A DNA stretch of 64,000 nt, from the NCBI GenBank assembly GCA_014529385.2, contig CM043971.1, positions 24,481,769 through 24,545,768 on the forward strand. Direction: 5' to 3'. Below the pieces are notes generated by a model that was not told where the DNA came from, searched no databases, and saw nothing but the letters and a program-made list of their open reading frames with translations. This stretch comes from Adiantum capillus-veneris. Taxonomy: Eukaryota; Streptophyta; Polypodiopsida; Polypodiales; Pteridaceae. Of the stretch, positions 11,549-21,816 are shown piece by piece (positions within the stretch are counted from its first letter, which is position 1; every line of letters begins with the position of its first letter). Position numbers and translations under genes: made by a program.

Positions 11549-12531
11549 TGTTAATTGAGTCAACGTCAGTTAACAGGAGCTGCTAAAGACCAAAGACATA
11601 CGGATGCACATCGAGGATGAATACAAAGAAGCTGTAAAGATTAGAGTTACACATTTTCCAAATTTTCCCAAAATGGTCATGTATTGTAAATTCCTGATTT
11701 ATTTCAAGCCATTGTAATATTTTAATGTGTTACGGACTCAGAACAGGTCACTAATGTGCCTAGGTTGCAAATTCAATAAGTGGTGGAGCCCTAAAGGCCT
11801 TGGGCTCTCGGACATTGCATATTTTTTACCCTAGGTATATAAGGCATTGTGTAAAAGAAATTAGGGCTCTCAAGCTCATTTGTTGAGAGCACTCTTTGGT
11901 GAGAGCTCTTGAGGTGAGTGGCTATGGAGTCCTTGAGCTTCACCAAAGAGTGCTCTCATTTGTTTAGAGTACTCTTTGGTGGGAGATCTTGAGGTGTGTG
12001 GCTATGGAGTCCTTGAGCTTCTCCTTGCTCATGTGACTTGATTAACACTAATCAATGCTTACTTCTCTTTCACTATGCCTCTCTCATGCTTCTTGTGATT
12101 GCTAATGATGCTTTGATTAGCTAGATCTTAACTAACTAGTGGTTAACCCCTCTCTAATCTTGTGTGATTGCCCTCTTTTGATTGTGTGTGCATATACATT
12201 TGATTGGAGTGTGGTGCTCGATAGATCTATGTGTGTGTGCTTGTGATTAGTGTGTTACATGATAGGATTAGTGTTGTGTGCATCTTGCAATGGTTAGTGT
12301 TTGTGATTGGGTTGATTGGAGGTGAAGAGAAGTGGATGTGGAGACTGCCCATCATTGTGGCTTAGCTCCTCCATAGGCCGAGAAGATCACCTCATAGAAT
12401 CAACCATTCGTGTTGCAATGATTAGCTCACTAATCGTGTGAGTGTTTCCATGTCCTAGCCGGGTAGCTCATCCCTCCGGATTGATAATTTTTTTGGTCAT
12501 TGGAGCTATTGCAACGATGAAACCCCCAACA
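11549..12531 (+). repeat. probable 3' LTR of element A (983 bp)
   Basis: It starts TGTTAATTG after a polypurine tract and ends CCCCCAACA, giving TGTT/AACA termini. It contains a TATA box (11836-11842) followed 40-120 bases downstream by a 72-bp imperfect tandem duplication that includes an 18-bp perfect inverted repeat (11885-11902 and 11940-11957). No second copy lies in the window, so the right boundary is inferred from the termini alone. Confidence 0.5.
11836..11842 (+). promoter_or_regulatory. TATA box in the element A LTR
   Basis: TATATAA within AGGTATATAAGG. The element B LTR carries nearly the same sequence (AGGTATATAAGC at 58345), which supports both as LTR promoters. Confidence 0.55.
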
Positions 12532-14079
12532 AACACCACCAAATTCTTCCCCGCAATGGTAGGGTGACATCTCTTAGGGCATCCAAGGTTGTTTTCACTA
12601 GCCAAAACTTTGTGAAAAATGGAGAGGTTGTGGATATCAGGATGGCATCTACATGATACAAACTACGTGATTTCAAGTCATGTCATCCATACGAGTGGCA
12701 ACGAGCCTTACTTTTTTCACATGTTTCATCTCATTCTTATTGAAGGAATCAAATTGTACAATAGATTTTTAAGCCCATAGAAGAAACTTTGCACAAGCAC
12801 ATGTTCCAGTAGAGCTCTTCGCACAAAAATCTTGGGGAGGTGCTAATAGTGAAAAGGTGGGAAATTTTTTAATTGTTTGTTAAAAGCTTGAAATAAACAT
12901 GAAAACAATAATCGGTTTTGGTTTCTTGACAATGTACCTTGTCTTGTCTTGCTCGCTTTAGGGACCGCTCGAAGAATCTTACTACAACATAAAAATAAAT
13001 AATTTAAGAATCCCTAAACTCGAGGGAGATTTTTTGAGCGGTCCCTAAATTGAGCAAGATTTTTGACTCCAGTGCCTATGATGCGGGCTATTTTAGTCGT
13101 GGTTTTCAAGCTAGCGGTCTTCACACTTGGTAGAGAGCAATGACTTTTTCTAGAGGAACTACATGGTGTAGTCTCTGAAGTGGTTGGCAGGGTGAATTGG
13201 CTCCTAGGTGTATGCAGGATAAGGTGCACCCACTTTTAGCAGTCTTCCCCAACATAATTACCAAAAATCACTCTGTTTTTCTACACTATTATATATATAT
13301 ATATATATATATGAGACTTTCTTGCACGTACTTTTCAGAGGCAAGATTTGGTTGCCACACAAAACACATAGTATTGAACACTATGAAAAGTTTCGATCTT
13401 CAATTTTCGAAGCTAAAATGGAAATTTAGTGTGAAATAACTACTCTACTTTAGCATGTCATGCCCTGTCACAACATTGTGAGCTTGATGAACAATTGTCT
13501 TTATCTTTATATGGACTTCTTTGCTTAACTTGCCCTTTTGCATATCAATTATTTACTTGTGACAAGTAATTTAACTTGATATTTTGATAATTTCTCTATG
13601 TAATTATTATTTATTTTCCTTGGTTAGAATCAAAGTTTAGAAAAGCCTTAATTTTTCATAGCATATCTCTAATGATGTATAGATTATTTTGCAAGATCCC
13701 ATTATGACCCAAGAAATGTGACCATGAAAAAAAGTGGAATCTTTAAAGGTTCATTTTTTTAGATCTAGCTCTGAAAATAACAAAGACTACAAAGAGGATC
13801 ATGAGAGAATTTAAACAAAAATTCTAATAAATAATGTACATTGCCACTCAATTTGATTTTCATGTATCTTATGACTTTCATCATAAGGTCCTTATGGGAA
13901 AAAAACTGAGTCAGTTTAAGTTAGAGAAAGGCACTTTTCTACTGTTTTAATTTTTTTCACTTGCACAATTCACTTAAGGTGTGCCTCCTTAGGTTTGGTA
14001 AAGTGTCGAGCTTAAAAATTTTGACACTTGTCCATATACCATGATTTGGTTTCTCTCCCAATCCTACTTGTCAATTCCA
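12532..14079. other. no gene seen; contains an (AT)n tract
   Basis: Mostly AT-rich sequence with only short ORFs. The one clear feature is an (AT)n microsatellite at 13288-13312. I see no coding motif, RNA gene or transposon end. Confidence 0.5.
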
Positions 14080-14560
14080 CCTCATACAAGGAGACTGCCA
14101 CATCACCAAAAGGCCATGTCATCACCCCATGTCACCTTCCACATCACCACAGTCAAAAGTTTGACCTTACACTTAGCTTGCCACATCACCTTAATCGCCA
14201 CCTCATCCACTACCCTCAAGTGCCACCTCATGTTAGCTGCCATGTCATCCACCAACTCACGTGCTACTTGTTTGTGGTGCTTGCATGGCTTGCCATGTCA
14301 CTTGCCACCTCACAAACCACTAAGCATGCCACATCACCGACTCTCCAATTGACCATCTACCTTTTTTCCACCTAAACATTCCATGTCACCATTTTGCCAT
14401 GTCATATAATGACGTGAAAAATGAGGAGGATCCCCTTTGTCAAGTCATCTTGCCACCTTTGCAGTTCATGTCATCAATCATCTACATCACCTCACCACAT
14501 AGAAGACCATGTCATCCATGCATGGCCACCTCAACATCCACGTCATTTATTTCTAACTTT
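14080..14560 (+). repeat. array of a degenerate TGCCAYRTCAYC motif
   Basis: About 20 copies of a 10-12 base motif (TGCCACATCACC, GGCCATGTCATC, TGCCACCTCATG, TGCCATGTCACT and so on) spaced irregularly by 12-30 bases. The reverse complement has the core TGAYRTGGCA, resembling ACGT/G-box-like plant elements but degenerate. ORFs crossing it are artefacts of the repeats. It lies directly upstream of the transposase-like pseudogene. Confidence 0.6.
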
Positions 14561-14581
14561 AATAAATTATTACAAATAAAA

Positions 14582-16324
14582 ATGTATGATGTGTTCCGCA
14601 CTCTTTTCGGGCATTTTGGAGATGTCCCAATTCGACCACGGGACTTCATCCACTCTTTGTTTTATGAGCGTGTAGATGGTGCCTCCTACCATCAGATATT
14701 GCATGTGGAGAAGTGTGCCCAATGTGGGTATCTTTCACAACTTATACGTGTCCCAAACAATGGTGATGCAAGTGTCACAATTACATGGCATCAATATCAC
14801 TACCAGACATACACAGGGCTTCGAGGTGGCACATCCCATAGGTTGCAAGTTACATCTCATAGTGCACCACATCCCTTCTTCATGCATGTTTTATGGTCCT
14901 CTATGTATCCATATGTGCAGCATGCACATGGTGAAAATTGGAAGAATCATCAGTTTGGTGCTTTCCTTGCTACCTTCCCCAGTGGCATTGTGGTCTTTGA
15001 CGTGGATTTCGCAAAGAACTATACCTATTTCCCACAACAGGAGATTGAGTCTGAATATTAGTTCTTTGAGTTGGTACAAAAGATAAGAGCTAAATAAATT
15101 TACATTCTATTTGCATTTTTAGCCACATAATGTAAATGTGTTGTTTCATTTAGTCTAACCTTTTCACATGCTCTTGAAGGTGGTAATCCTTGTCCATATA
15201 TCTTATCACCATGCAGAGGAGACATTTCATTGTGTGGAGAGTTGTAAGGACTCGCGAGTGATCATACACGACTACCATTCCTACATTAGTGATGATTTCT
15301 CCTCCGACGTACAATTTGTGCATCCTTATTTCCAACAGCGTGATCTTGTCTTTTGTGAATGCCACATCTCATACTCTTGTCACTATATTTGGTTAGATGG
15401 TTGTGATGTGCAATTCAACAGTCCACGTTAGTTCTTTTGGTTGTACAGATGGAATTATAATAGTGGCACACCTTGCATTTGGAGCTTCTTTGAGTTGGGG
15501 CGTGGGAAGGGAGAGCACGCCGGTGCAGGCCCTTGTGTAAAGTACGCTCTTCGGTGATATCAGTTTTGACGTGACAGTGACCGTTTTAAAATGCTAGACA
15601 AATTGTGGAGTGGTGCTCACAGCACATGTCATGTGACTCATCTTTAGCTAGTGGAGCCTTAATGAGTAGGTTCTTTTGGTGTGTGGATAGTCAACATATT
15701 GATCTGACCAACTAGGAAGGTGACATTGTAGTAGGTACGCACCATTTGCAATGCATTTGGAGCACCGCAGCCAGGGATCCTACCATATTTACTCAGTGCC
15801 ACTCATAATTCTACGATGTCTATGTACATGGCAAGTGCGCATATTGCACCATGACAGAGTGGGATGAAAAGTGGACACTATAGCCTCTTTCACCAGCACA
15901 AGGTATGATCACATCGAGTAGCTCTATTGAGAGCGAGACAACATAGTGCTTAGATGATCCTGATACTCTCACTGATTACTTGGCAAAGGGAGATGATTTT
16001 GTGGTTATTTATGAGGAGGGGGATTGAGAGAGAGTTGACTTCTATATTATTAGATGCACCAAGGCAAGTCTTGTGCTTCAGGAATCCACCATGGATAATT
16101 ATGGTGAGGCATATGATGTTCACAGTAGGGTTGTTTCAAGACACTATCTCCAGCAAGTGCACGAATGTGGGCGTTACATCCATTTTGTACAATATGAGTG
16201 GTTGAAGGTGGACATACACAACTCCCATCTTGTACTTGATATGAAGCTAAGGCTAGAGAGGATTGCCAATAAGAAGAAAGGGAGCACCCCTTGCTGGTGT
16301 TTGAGTCCGGATGAACACGAGTGA
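14582..16324 (+). pseudogene. transposase-like gene with DFxxNYT / ISDD / DGCxxQF / GKGEHxGAG signatures
   Basis: Several frames join into one decayed protein of about 570 residues. In order: MYDVFRTLFGHFGDVPIRP; VFDVDFAKNYTYFPQQEIES at about 15000; then VHISYHH and YHSYISDDFSSD at about 15200-15300; WLDGCDVQFNSPR, stop, FFWLYRWNYN; CIWSFFELGRGKGEHAGAG at about 15480; a Cys-rich stretch HGKCAYCTMTEWDEKW at about 15830; and a C-terminal part with GDDFVVIYEEGD, DFYIIRCTKASL and YGEAYDVHSRVVSRHYLQQV, ending at TGA 16322-16324. I remember an unnamed family in animals and plants with the same order (DFAENYT, ISDD, SDGCxxQFK, GHGKGEHDGAG). The three Asp motifs suggest an RNase H-like DDE enzyme, but that is inference. 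At least eight stops and a His to Arg change in GHGKG mark it as dead. Confidence 0.6.
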
Positions 16325-16679
16325 ATACAACCCATAGCATAACATGAGCTACAGATCTTGTAGATGACATTGGTGTTCATTCACGAGATGATAGCTATGA
16401 TGATGAGTGCTAGTGATGATCCCTTCATTCATGCTATTTATCATTCCAACCTTTTTTACTTTTGATCATTTCTATCCTTGTACACTATGGTCCTTGGATA
16501 TTCTATATTATGGTTTTGTACCTTCTCTCACTCATTTGTGGTTCATTTTTTAATTTACCATTCATATGTTGTTATTGAGGTTTAACATTAATCTACTTTT
16601 ATTAAAGATTCACGGTCTTCCATTGTCGTCTTGATTGTCATTAGTGGGACGAACACCAATTTTTTGTTGTTGAGATGCC
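16325..16679. other. no gene seen
   Basis: AT-rich spacer between the transposase-like pseudogene and the tandem array; no motif recognised. Confidence 0.5.
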
Positions 16680-18130
16680 CTCGATTGTCAGGACGGGTTG
16701 TAATGGCCATGAAACTTTGCAGGGGCAGGGATTAGTGTGCTTCCCCTACCCTTGCAAAGTCCATTCCCCTCACGTCAGTCTAGGGTGGCACAATCACCAA
16801 TTTTTTTGGTTTTGGGCTCACCAAGGACCCAACAACAAAAAGTTGGTGATTTTGTTGCCCTAAACCATCACGAGGGATTACGATGTCCATGAAACTTTGC
16901 AAGGATGGGGATTAGCATGCTCCCGAGGAGTCCACTATGTAAAAATTACATATATCACATGTGAACAAGAGGTATTTAAACAATCCCTATAGAGTTTCAA
17001 GTATTGTATGTACCCCTCTTCTACCCCTTATGTGTGCATTTTTGTTTAAAAAACTAACCCTTATGTATGAAAATTTTCTTTTTTTCAATTAAAAAACCCT
17101 TTATGTAAGTACATTTTTTGTAAATGTACCTAATTATAAATCCCATATTTTGTTTGCATGTGCTATCTTACATATTTCCTAGTGGATGCCTTGGGAGCAT
17201 GCTTCTCTTGCCCTCCCAAATTGTCATGGCCATATATTCCTATCTCGTCGGTCCAAGGGGGCACAATCGCCAACTTTTTGGCTTTGGGATCGCCAAGGGT
17301 CCACCAACCAACACAAGTTGACAATTTTGTCGCCCTGGACCATCGAGACGGATTGTGATGGTCATGAAACTTTGCAAGGGCAAGGATTAGTGTTCTTTTC
17401 CTACCCTTGTAAAGTTTCATGGTGATCTATTCATTTTTCATTGGTCCAAGGTGGCACAATCACCAATATTTTGGCTTTGGGCTTGCCAATGACCCAACGG
17501 CCAAATGTTGGCAATTGTGCCGCCTTAGGTTGTGGAGATAGATTGTGATGGCCATGAAACATTGCAGGGGTGGAGATTAGTGTGATTCCCCTATCCTTGC
17601 AAATTTTTATGCCCATCCATTCCCATCTCGTCGGTCCAGGTTGGCACAATCACCATTTTTTTTACTTTGGGCTCGCCAAGGGTTTAACAGCCAAAAGTTG
17701 GAGATTGTGTCACCCTAGACCGTCGAGACAGATTGTGATGGTCATAAAACTTTGTATGTGTGGGGATTACTGTGTTTTCACTGCCTCTACAAAGTCTCAT
17801 GGCCATCCATTCCCATCTCATCGGTCCAAGGCGGCACAATTGCCATTTTTTTGGCTTTAGGCTCGCCAAGGGCCCAACGGCTAAAAGTTGGCAAAATTTT
17901 GCCACCCCATGCCATCAAGAATGATTTCAATGGCCTTGAAACTTTGCAAGGACAAGGATTATTGAGGCCAAAAGTTATTGATTATGCCACCCTAGACCGT
18001 TGTGAGGGATTGTGATCGCCATGAAACTTTGCAGTGGCAAGGAGTAATGTGCTTCCCCCACCACCACAAAATTTCATTGCCATCAATTCCCATCTCATCG
18101 GTCCAGGGTGGCACAATCTTTTTTTGGCTT
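16680..18130 (+). repeat. tandem array of about 190 bp units, each with two internal dyads
   Basis: Six to seven diverged units. The landmark CATGAAACTTTGCA recurs at about 16710, 16888, 17364, 17550, 17743, 17935 and 18020. Spacing is 186-194 bases once the MITE insertion is removed, with shorter truncated units at the edges. Each unit holds dyad 1 (CCATGAAACTTTGCAAGG facing CCTTGCAAAGTTTCATGG across about 20 bases). It also holds dyad 2 (CACAATCGCCAACTTTTTGG facing CCAAAAGTTGGCGATTGTG). A transcript would fold into a chain of paired hairpins. ORFs here are repeat artefacts. Confidence 0.75.
16921..17194 (+). mobile_element. hAT-type MITE, copy 1 (inside the tandem array)
   Basis: A 274-bp non-coding element. 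Its ends carry GAGTCCACTATG... and ...CCTAGTGGATGCC with a subterminal match (CACATGTGAACAAGA against TTGTTTGCATGTGC). It is flanked by the octamers TAGCATGC (16913-16920) and GAGCATGC (17195-17202), an 8-bp target duplication with one mismatch. Removing element and one octamer restores the local array unit and its 194-bp spacing, which is internal empty-site evidence. Copy 2 lies inverted at 19511-19738. Confidence 0.7.
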
Positions 18131-19510
18131 TTGGCTTGCCCTGGACCATCAATACTACATAAAGTTAAACATGGCAAATACGTTGACAAAGTCACATCAT
18201 GCAAATGTGTGGTACAAGTGAACCGCATAAACTAGAACAACATGACTATAATCATAATGATAAATTTTGCAAAGGTTTGGTACGAATGGATTGCATAAAT
18301 TAAAACATGGAAATTATCCTCATAAGGACAAGTCGTGCAAATGTATGTTACAAGTGAGATGTAAAAACTAGAACAAGACGACTATAATCATAAAGACACA
18401 TTTTGCAAAGGTTTGGTACAAATGGACTGCATAAAGTAAAACATGGCACTTTGCAAGGTATGCAGTCCAGTTTCAAGTGTCATCTCTTGGTCAGGTAGTG
18501 TGTGACAGACCCATTGTCCCATCTCCCATATCCATAAATCTGTATATACTCGCGAGGTAAACTGGCAGCGACTAACCTCCTCTGTCACTCACATCTCTAC
18601 AACAAGTATTGGGTCTGCAAAGTCTATCTCTGGGGGAAAAGAAGCACCACTGGGTGGCCTTCTTAGTGCTCTCTCTCTGGACTACTCTATGAGGACGTCC
18701 CATTGTTGGAAGCTCTCTCTTTTGACCTCCTTTGCCTATGTAACCCCTAGACCCACTGCACCCATTGACTCTGCCACATAAAGTGCCTTGTCCTGTGGTA
18801 ACCCATCCTCTAGCAGCACTTCAATGACTGCCTATTTGTCTACCTTGTCACTCGCCCCAAGTGTGTGACAAATAATGAGGTCTACTATCTACCGTTGTGG
18901 TGGAAAGAGGTCGTCCATGACCCAATGGCGATAAAGGATGACCAATCTCTTAGTGGCACATTGGAAATCTGAATGCATGCATATGCGGTGGACGAGGCAT
19001 CAAGGGTGGAAGCAGTGGCCACATCCCAAAGTCTAGAATCCTCCATCAACAAACAAGTCAAGTGGTATCGAGAGTTGAACTATGTATGTGCTAGGAGCGG
19101 AGCTAAGGTAACCATGCAGACGTGTGAAGTGCTCTACTCAAAAGTAATCAATGTGATGCTCAATGGTGGAGTCCCCTAAGCCTCCTCTAGTGTCTCTAAG
19201 TGTCTGCTCTAACTCTCCAACCCTCTGTTGTGTTGTAACCAGCTCTTGTGTGAGCCCCTCTATAAGAGAATTAACTTTCCAAAAACTAGTTTGAAATTAT
19301 TAAAACCATAGGTTTGTCAATGTACCTGAGAAGTTGTAGTAGTGGGTGCTAACGGCGTCAAAGGTCTGGTCGATGGAGGTGGCTCCTTCGATGGTGTAGA
19401 GAAAGCAGCCTGATTGAAAAAAAACATAAAGTCAACAATGATAAGCATAATGAGTGTCATTCATAAATAAAGCAAAGAAAATTGTGGGAAGGTTATGTGC
19501 AATACAGTCC
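18131..19510. other. decayed coding-like sequence, not assignable
   Basis: On the minus strand, interrupted frames read ATKRLVILYRHWVMDDLFPP, VIEVLLEDGLPQDKALYVAE and similar, suggesting old protein-coding DNA with several stops between about 18500 and 19200. I do not recognise the protein. It may belong with the minus-strand ORF at 20055-20573, possibly as a second gene of the transposon whose transposase lies at 14.6-16.3 kb; this is only proximity. Confidence 0.3.
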
Positions 19511-19738
19511 CAGGGCGTCCACTAGGAAATATGTAAGATAGCATGTGCGAACAAAATAAGGGATTTATAATTAGGTACATTTACCAAAAGAATGTACTTA
19601 CATAAAGCATTTTTTGAATGAGAAGGTGAAATTTTTCATACAAGAGGGATACTTAAAAATATACAGGTAAGGGATTATTTAAATATCTCTTGTTCGCATG
19701 TGCTATATGCAATTTGTACATAGTGGACTCCCCAGGAG
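19511..19738 (-). mobile_element. hAT-type MITE, copy 2 (inverted)
   Basis: A 228-bp element beginning CAGGGCGTCCACTAGG and ending TAGTGGACTCCCCAGGAG. The reverse complement aligns over nearly all its length to 16921-17194, with gaps in the middle. Flanking octamers TACAGTCC (19503-19510) and TGCAGTCC (19739-19746) differ at one base. The CAGGG start and 8-bp duplications fit hAT-type MITEs. It has no coding capacity. Confidence 0.65.
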
Positions 19739-20054
19739 TGCAGTCCTATCCATGTGGGCTAGCAATCGGTGTAGTACATAATGATTCCTAGAAAAGTGAA
19801 TTTAAAAAAAAAAAGGATTACCTACCACTCTACCAACTAGATATTTGTAAGTAAAGACTACAAAAATGTACCTCATAAGGGCCTCCTAGTTGTGCAAACC
19901 TCTCAATGAGGTGGCTGAGTGTGTTGCCCATGGAACGGACATCCTGTCCAAGCTCTATGTTGAGCCCCTGGACTAAGATCAAAGGATCCATCTTCTCTAC
20001 GCGTCGTTGGTGAGTTGGACAACATGTGAACAGGATCGTCCCGGGGAGCCTTCA

Positions 20055-20573
20055 CTATTGGCCTAGACTACCAAAATCATGACCCCCCCTTGGACATTTG
20101 TCGAAGTAGTCCACATCGAGCCCAGAGAAAAACTTTGTGCAGATCCAGAAAGAAAAGTAGGTAGGCATCTCCAAGTGGTGAGGCAAGGCACCATAGTATG
20201 TCATGTAACGTAGAAGGGCATGCTCTCTTATGCCAAGGTGTAGACAGTCCTCTATGCAAAAGGGTGCTCGTACCACTAAGTCTCCATGCTGATGATGAAA
20301 CTGTTGCAAAGTGAGTGAGCATATCAAAGGAGGGCCCTCCATCTGATGCCACAACAAGCTTTCACGCCCAACACGATGCGTGAGAGCCCACTCTTGGAAG
20401 GCACGAGGGTCTTGCATCGTGCCGAGCATGGTTATGGTAGCCTCCAAGGACTCTTTCACTAAACTAGACTCTGGGCAAGTTGAAAAACTACAAAGGAACT
20501 CTGACCCATGAAATAACTCAGCCGCCAAAGTGTGTATGTACACTAGAGAGGATGTAGGAATAGGAGGTGTCAA
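20055..20573 (-). CDS. hypothetical protein, possibly part of a larger decayed gene
   Basis: A 172-codon open frame starting MTPPIPTSSLVYIHTLAAEL and containing ESSLVKESLEATITMLGTMQ, ALTHRVGRESLLWHQM and a C-terminal LDVDYFDKCPRGG. The length without stops in a decayed neighbourhood and its non-repetitive composition suggest true coding sequence. I see no known domain, signal peptide or membrane segment. Interrupted coding-like frames continue on the same strand toward 18.5 kb. The region 20574-21099 after it has only a short telomere-like CCCTAAACCCTAAACC at about 20795. Confidence 0.35.
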   Translation of the reverse strand: MTPPIPTSSLVYIHTLAAELFHGSEFLCSFSTCPESSLVKESLEATITMLGTMQDPRAFQEWALTHRVGRESLLWHQMEGPPLICSLTLQQFHHQHGDLVVRAPFCIEDCLHLGIREHALLRYMTYYGALPHHLEMPTYFSFWICTKFFSGLDVDYFDKCPRGGHDFGSLGQ

Positions 20574-21568
20574 TGCCTACTCTAGTGGTTGTGGCTAGTC
20601 TGGGGGAGTCAGCTGCTAAGGGGTGTTGGCTGCTGGGGGAAGGGGGGTCACCACCTCCATACTCTAAATGTTGCAACATGGTTCCTACATTGAAAAAGAA
20701 AAAACAATCAATATCATGAAATTCAAAAGTGTGACAAAAATCTAATAGAAAAACAAGGTAACCCTAAGCTGTTACGGTGTGGAAATTGAATATCAACCCT
20801 AAACCCTAAACCATAAATTTGTCTTTTCAATAGTATGTACAAAAAAATCACTGGGTGCTAATATGCACAAAGCCAAGGGGCTTACATTTATATGGGACGA
20901 GTTCTAAGAATAGCACAACTCATGGCTAAGAGCCAGAGTCAAAAAAGTTTGCATCACAAGTCATGGCTATGAGTTTTCTTCAATCAAGGATTGCAAAATT
21001 AGATTGTATTTTCCTCTCAATCAAGAACTGAAATTCTTCTTCTATTTTGTGATAACAAAAACCAAACAAGTTACTAAGCTTCCTCTACAAGCAAGGCTTC
21101 TATTCCTTTAAAATTACACTAAAGCCAATGTTACACCAAAAACACTAAAGCCAATGTTCACCAAAAACATTTTTAGAAACCAATGGAAAAAAGTGGAGAA
21201 TGATGCAAAATCTCCAAGGAATTTGGATGCCAATTCAACCACATCGTCCACAACAACGGAAGCAATGATCATGACTTACTTGATCTCATTACAAGAAATC
21301 TTCAACAAGCAAGGTGAAGAGTTGCGTGCACTTGCAATGGAGAATGGCACTTTAAGAGTTCTTGTTGTGAAGAATGAGAACCTCAAAAAGGTTCTTGAAA
21401 TGCAAACAACACGCTTGGTGCATCTTGAGAATGAAGTTCAAGAATGTAAGCGCTCTCTTGTGGACATGAATGTATTGAAAGAGCGCTTGAGCAAAGTTGA
21501 GAGTGATCATGTTTTGAAAGAGGAAACGATAGACACAATACGACATGATGTATGTGAGATGAGAAATG

Positions 21569-21801
21569 TGTTGGGATTAAAGCCCAAGTGGCCTCTTATG
21601 TGGATATGGCCGCCCGCCCGCCTAACTCACTTACCTCTAACTCTTTGTATAGACTCACTTGTATTTTGTGAATACTAAGGTTTTGGGAGATAACCCTTCT
21701 AACAATTCTCTGCGTACTGTGTACTGTGTAATCTCTCTGTGTATTTCTGTGTGTGTGTGTGTGTGTGTGTGAGTCGACCCACACTCCGCTCCGCGACTTC
21801 A
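21569..21801 (+). repeat. Copia 1 5' LTR
   Basis: 233 bp, TGTTGGGATT to CGACTTCA. It contains a GC-rich block GATATGGCCGCCCGCCCGCC, shared with the copia C LTR, and a (TG)n tract at 21752-21772. Confidence 0.95.
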
Positions 21802-21803
21802 AT

Positions 21804-21816
21804 TGGTATCAGAGCC
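21804..21816 (+). promoter_or_regulatory. primer-binding site, initiator Met-tRNA
   Basis: TGGTATCAGAGCC, two bases after the LTR end; complementary to the 3' end of plant initiator Met-tRNA, the standard copia primer. Confidence 0.95.

Larger units (their letters stand above)
6068..12531 (+). mobile_element. element A: decayed gag-protease LTR retroelement lacking RT and integrase
   Basis: A single long frame with zinc knuckle and retropepsin-like motifs (6068-9731) is followed by about 1.8 kb of non-coding sequence, a polypurine tract, and a TGTT...AACA unit that fits a 3' LTR. I find no reverse transcriptase YxDD box, RNase H or integrase anywhere between protease and LTR. It therefore reads as a non-autonomous or internally deleted gypsy-type element. 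No matching 5' LTR is visible. Its gag shares an unusual repeated motif with element B at the other end of the window (see findings). Confidence 0.55.

Noticed and set aside
14028-14375. His/Ser/Leu-rich ORFs of 103-115 codons
   Set aside because: Explained by the degenerate TGCCAYRTCAYC array.
16675-18235. Series of 60-100 codon ORFs on both strands
   Set aside because: They follow the 190-bp tandem units and their dyads, so similar peptides appear on both strands; no independent coding signal.
20790-20812. CCCTAAACCCTAAACC as an interstitial telomere
   Set aside because: Only about two units; too short to mean more than chance or a tiny relic.
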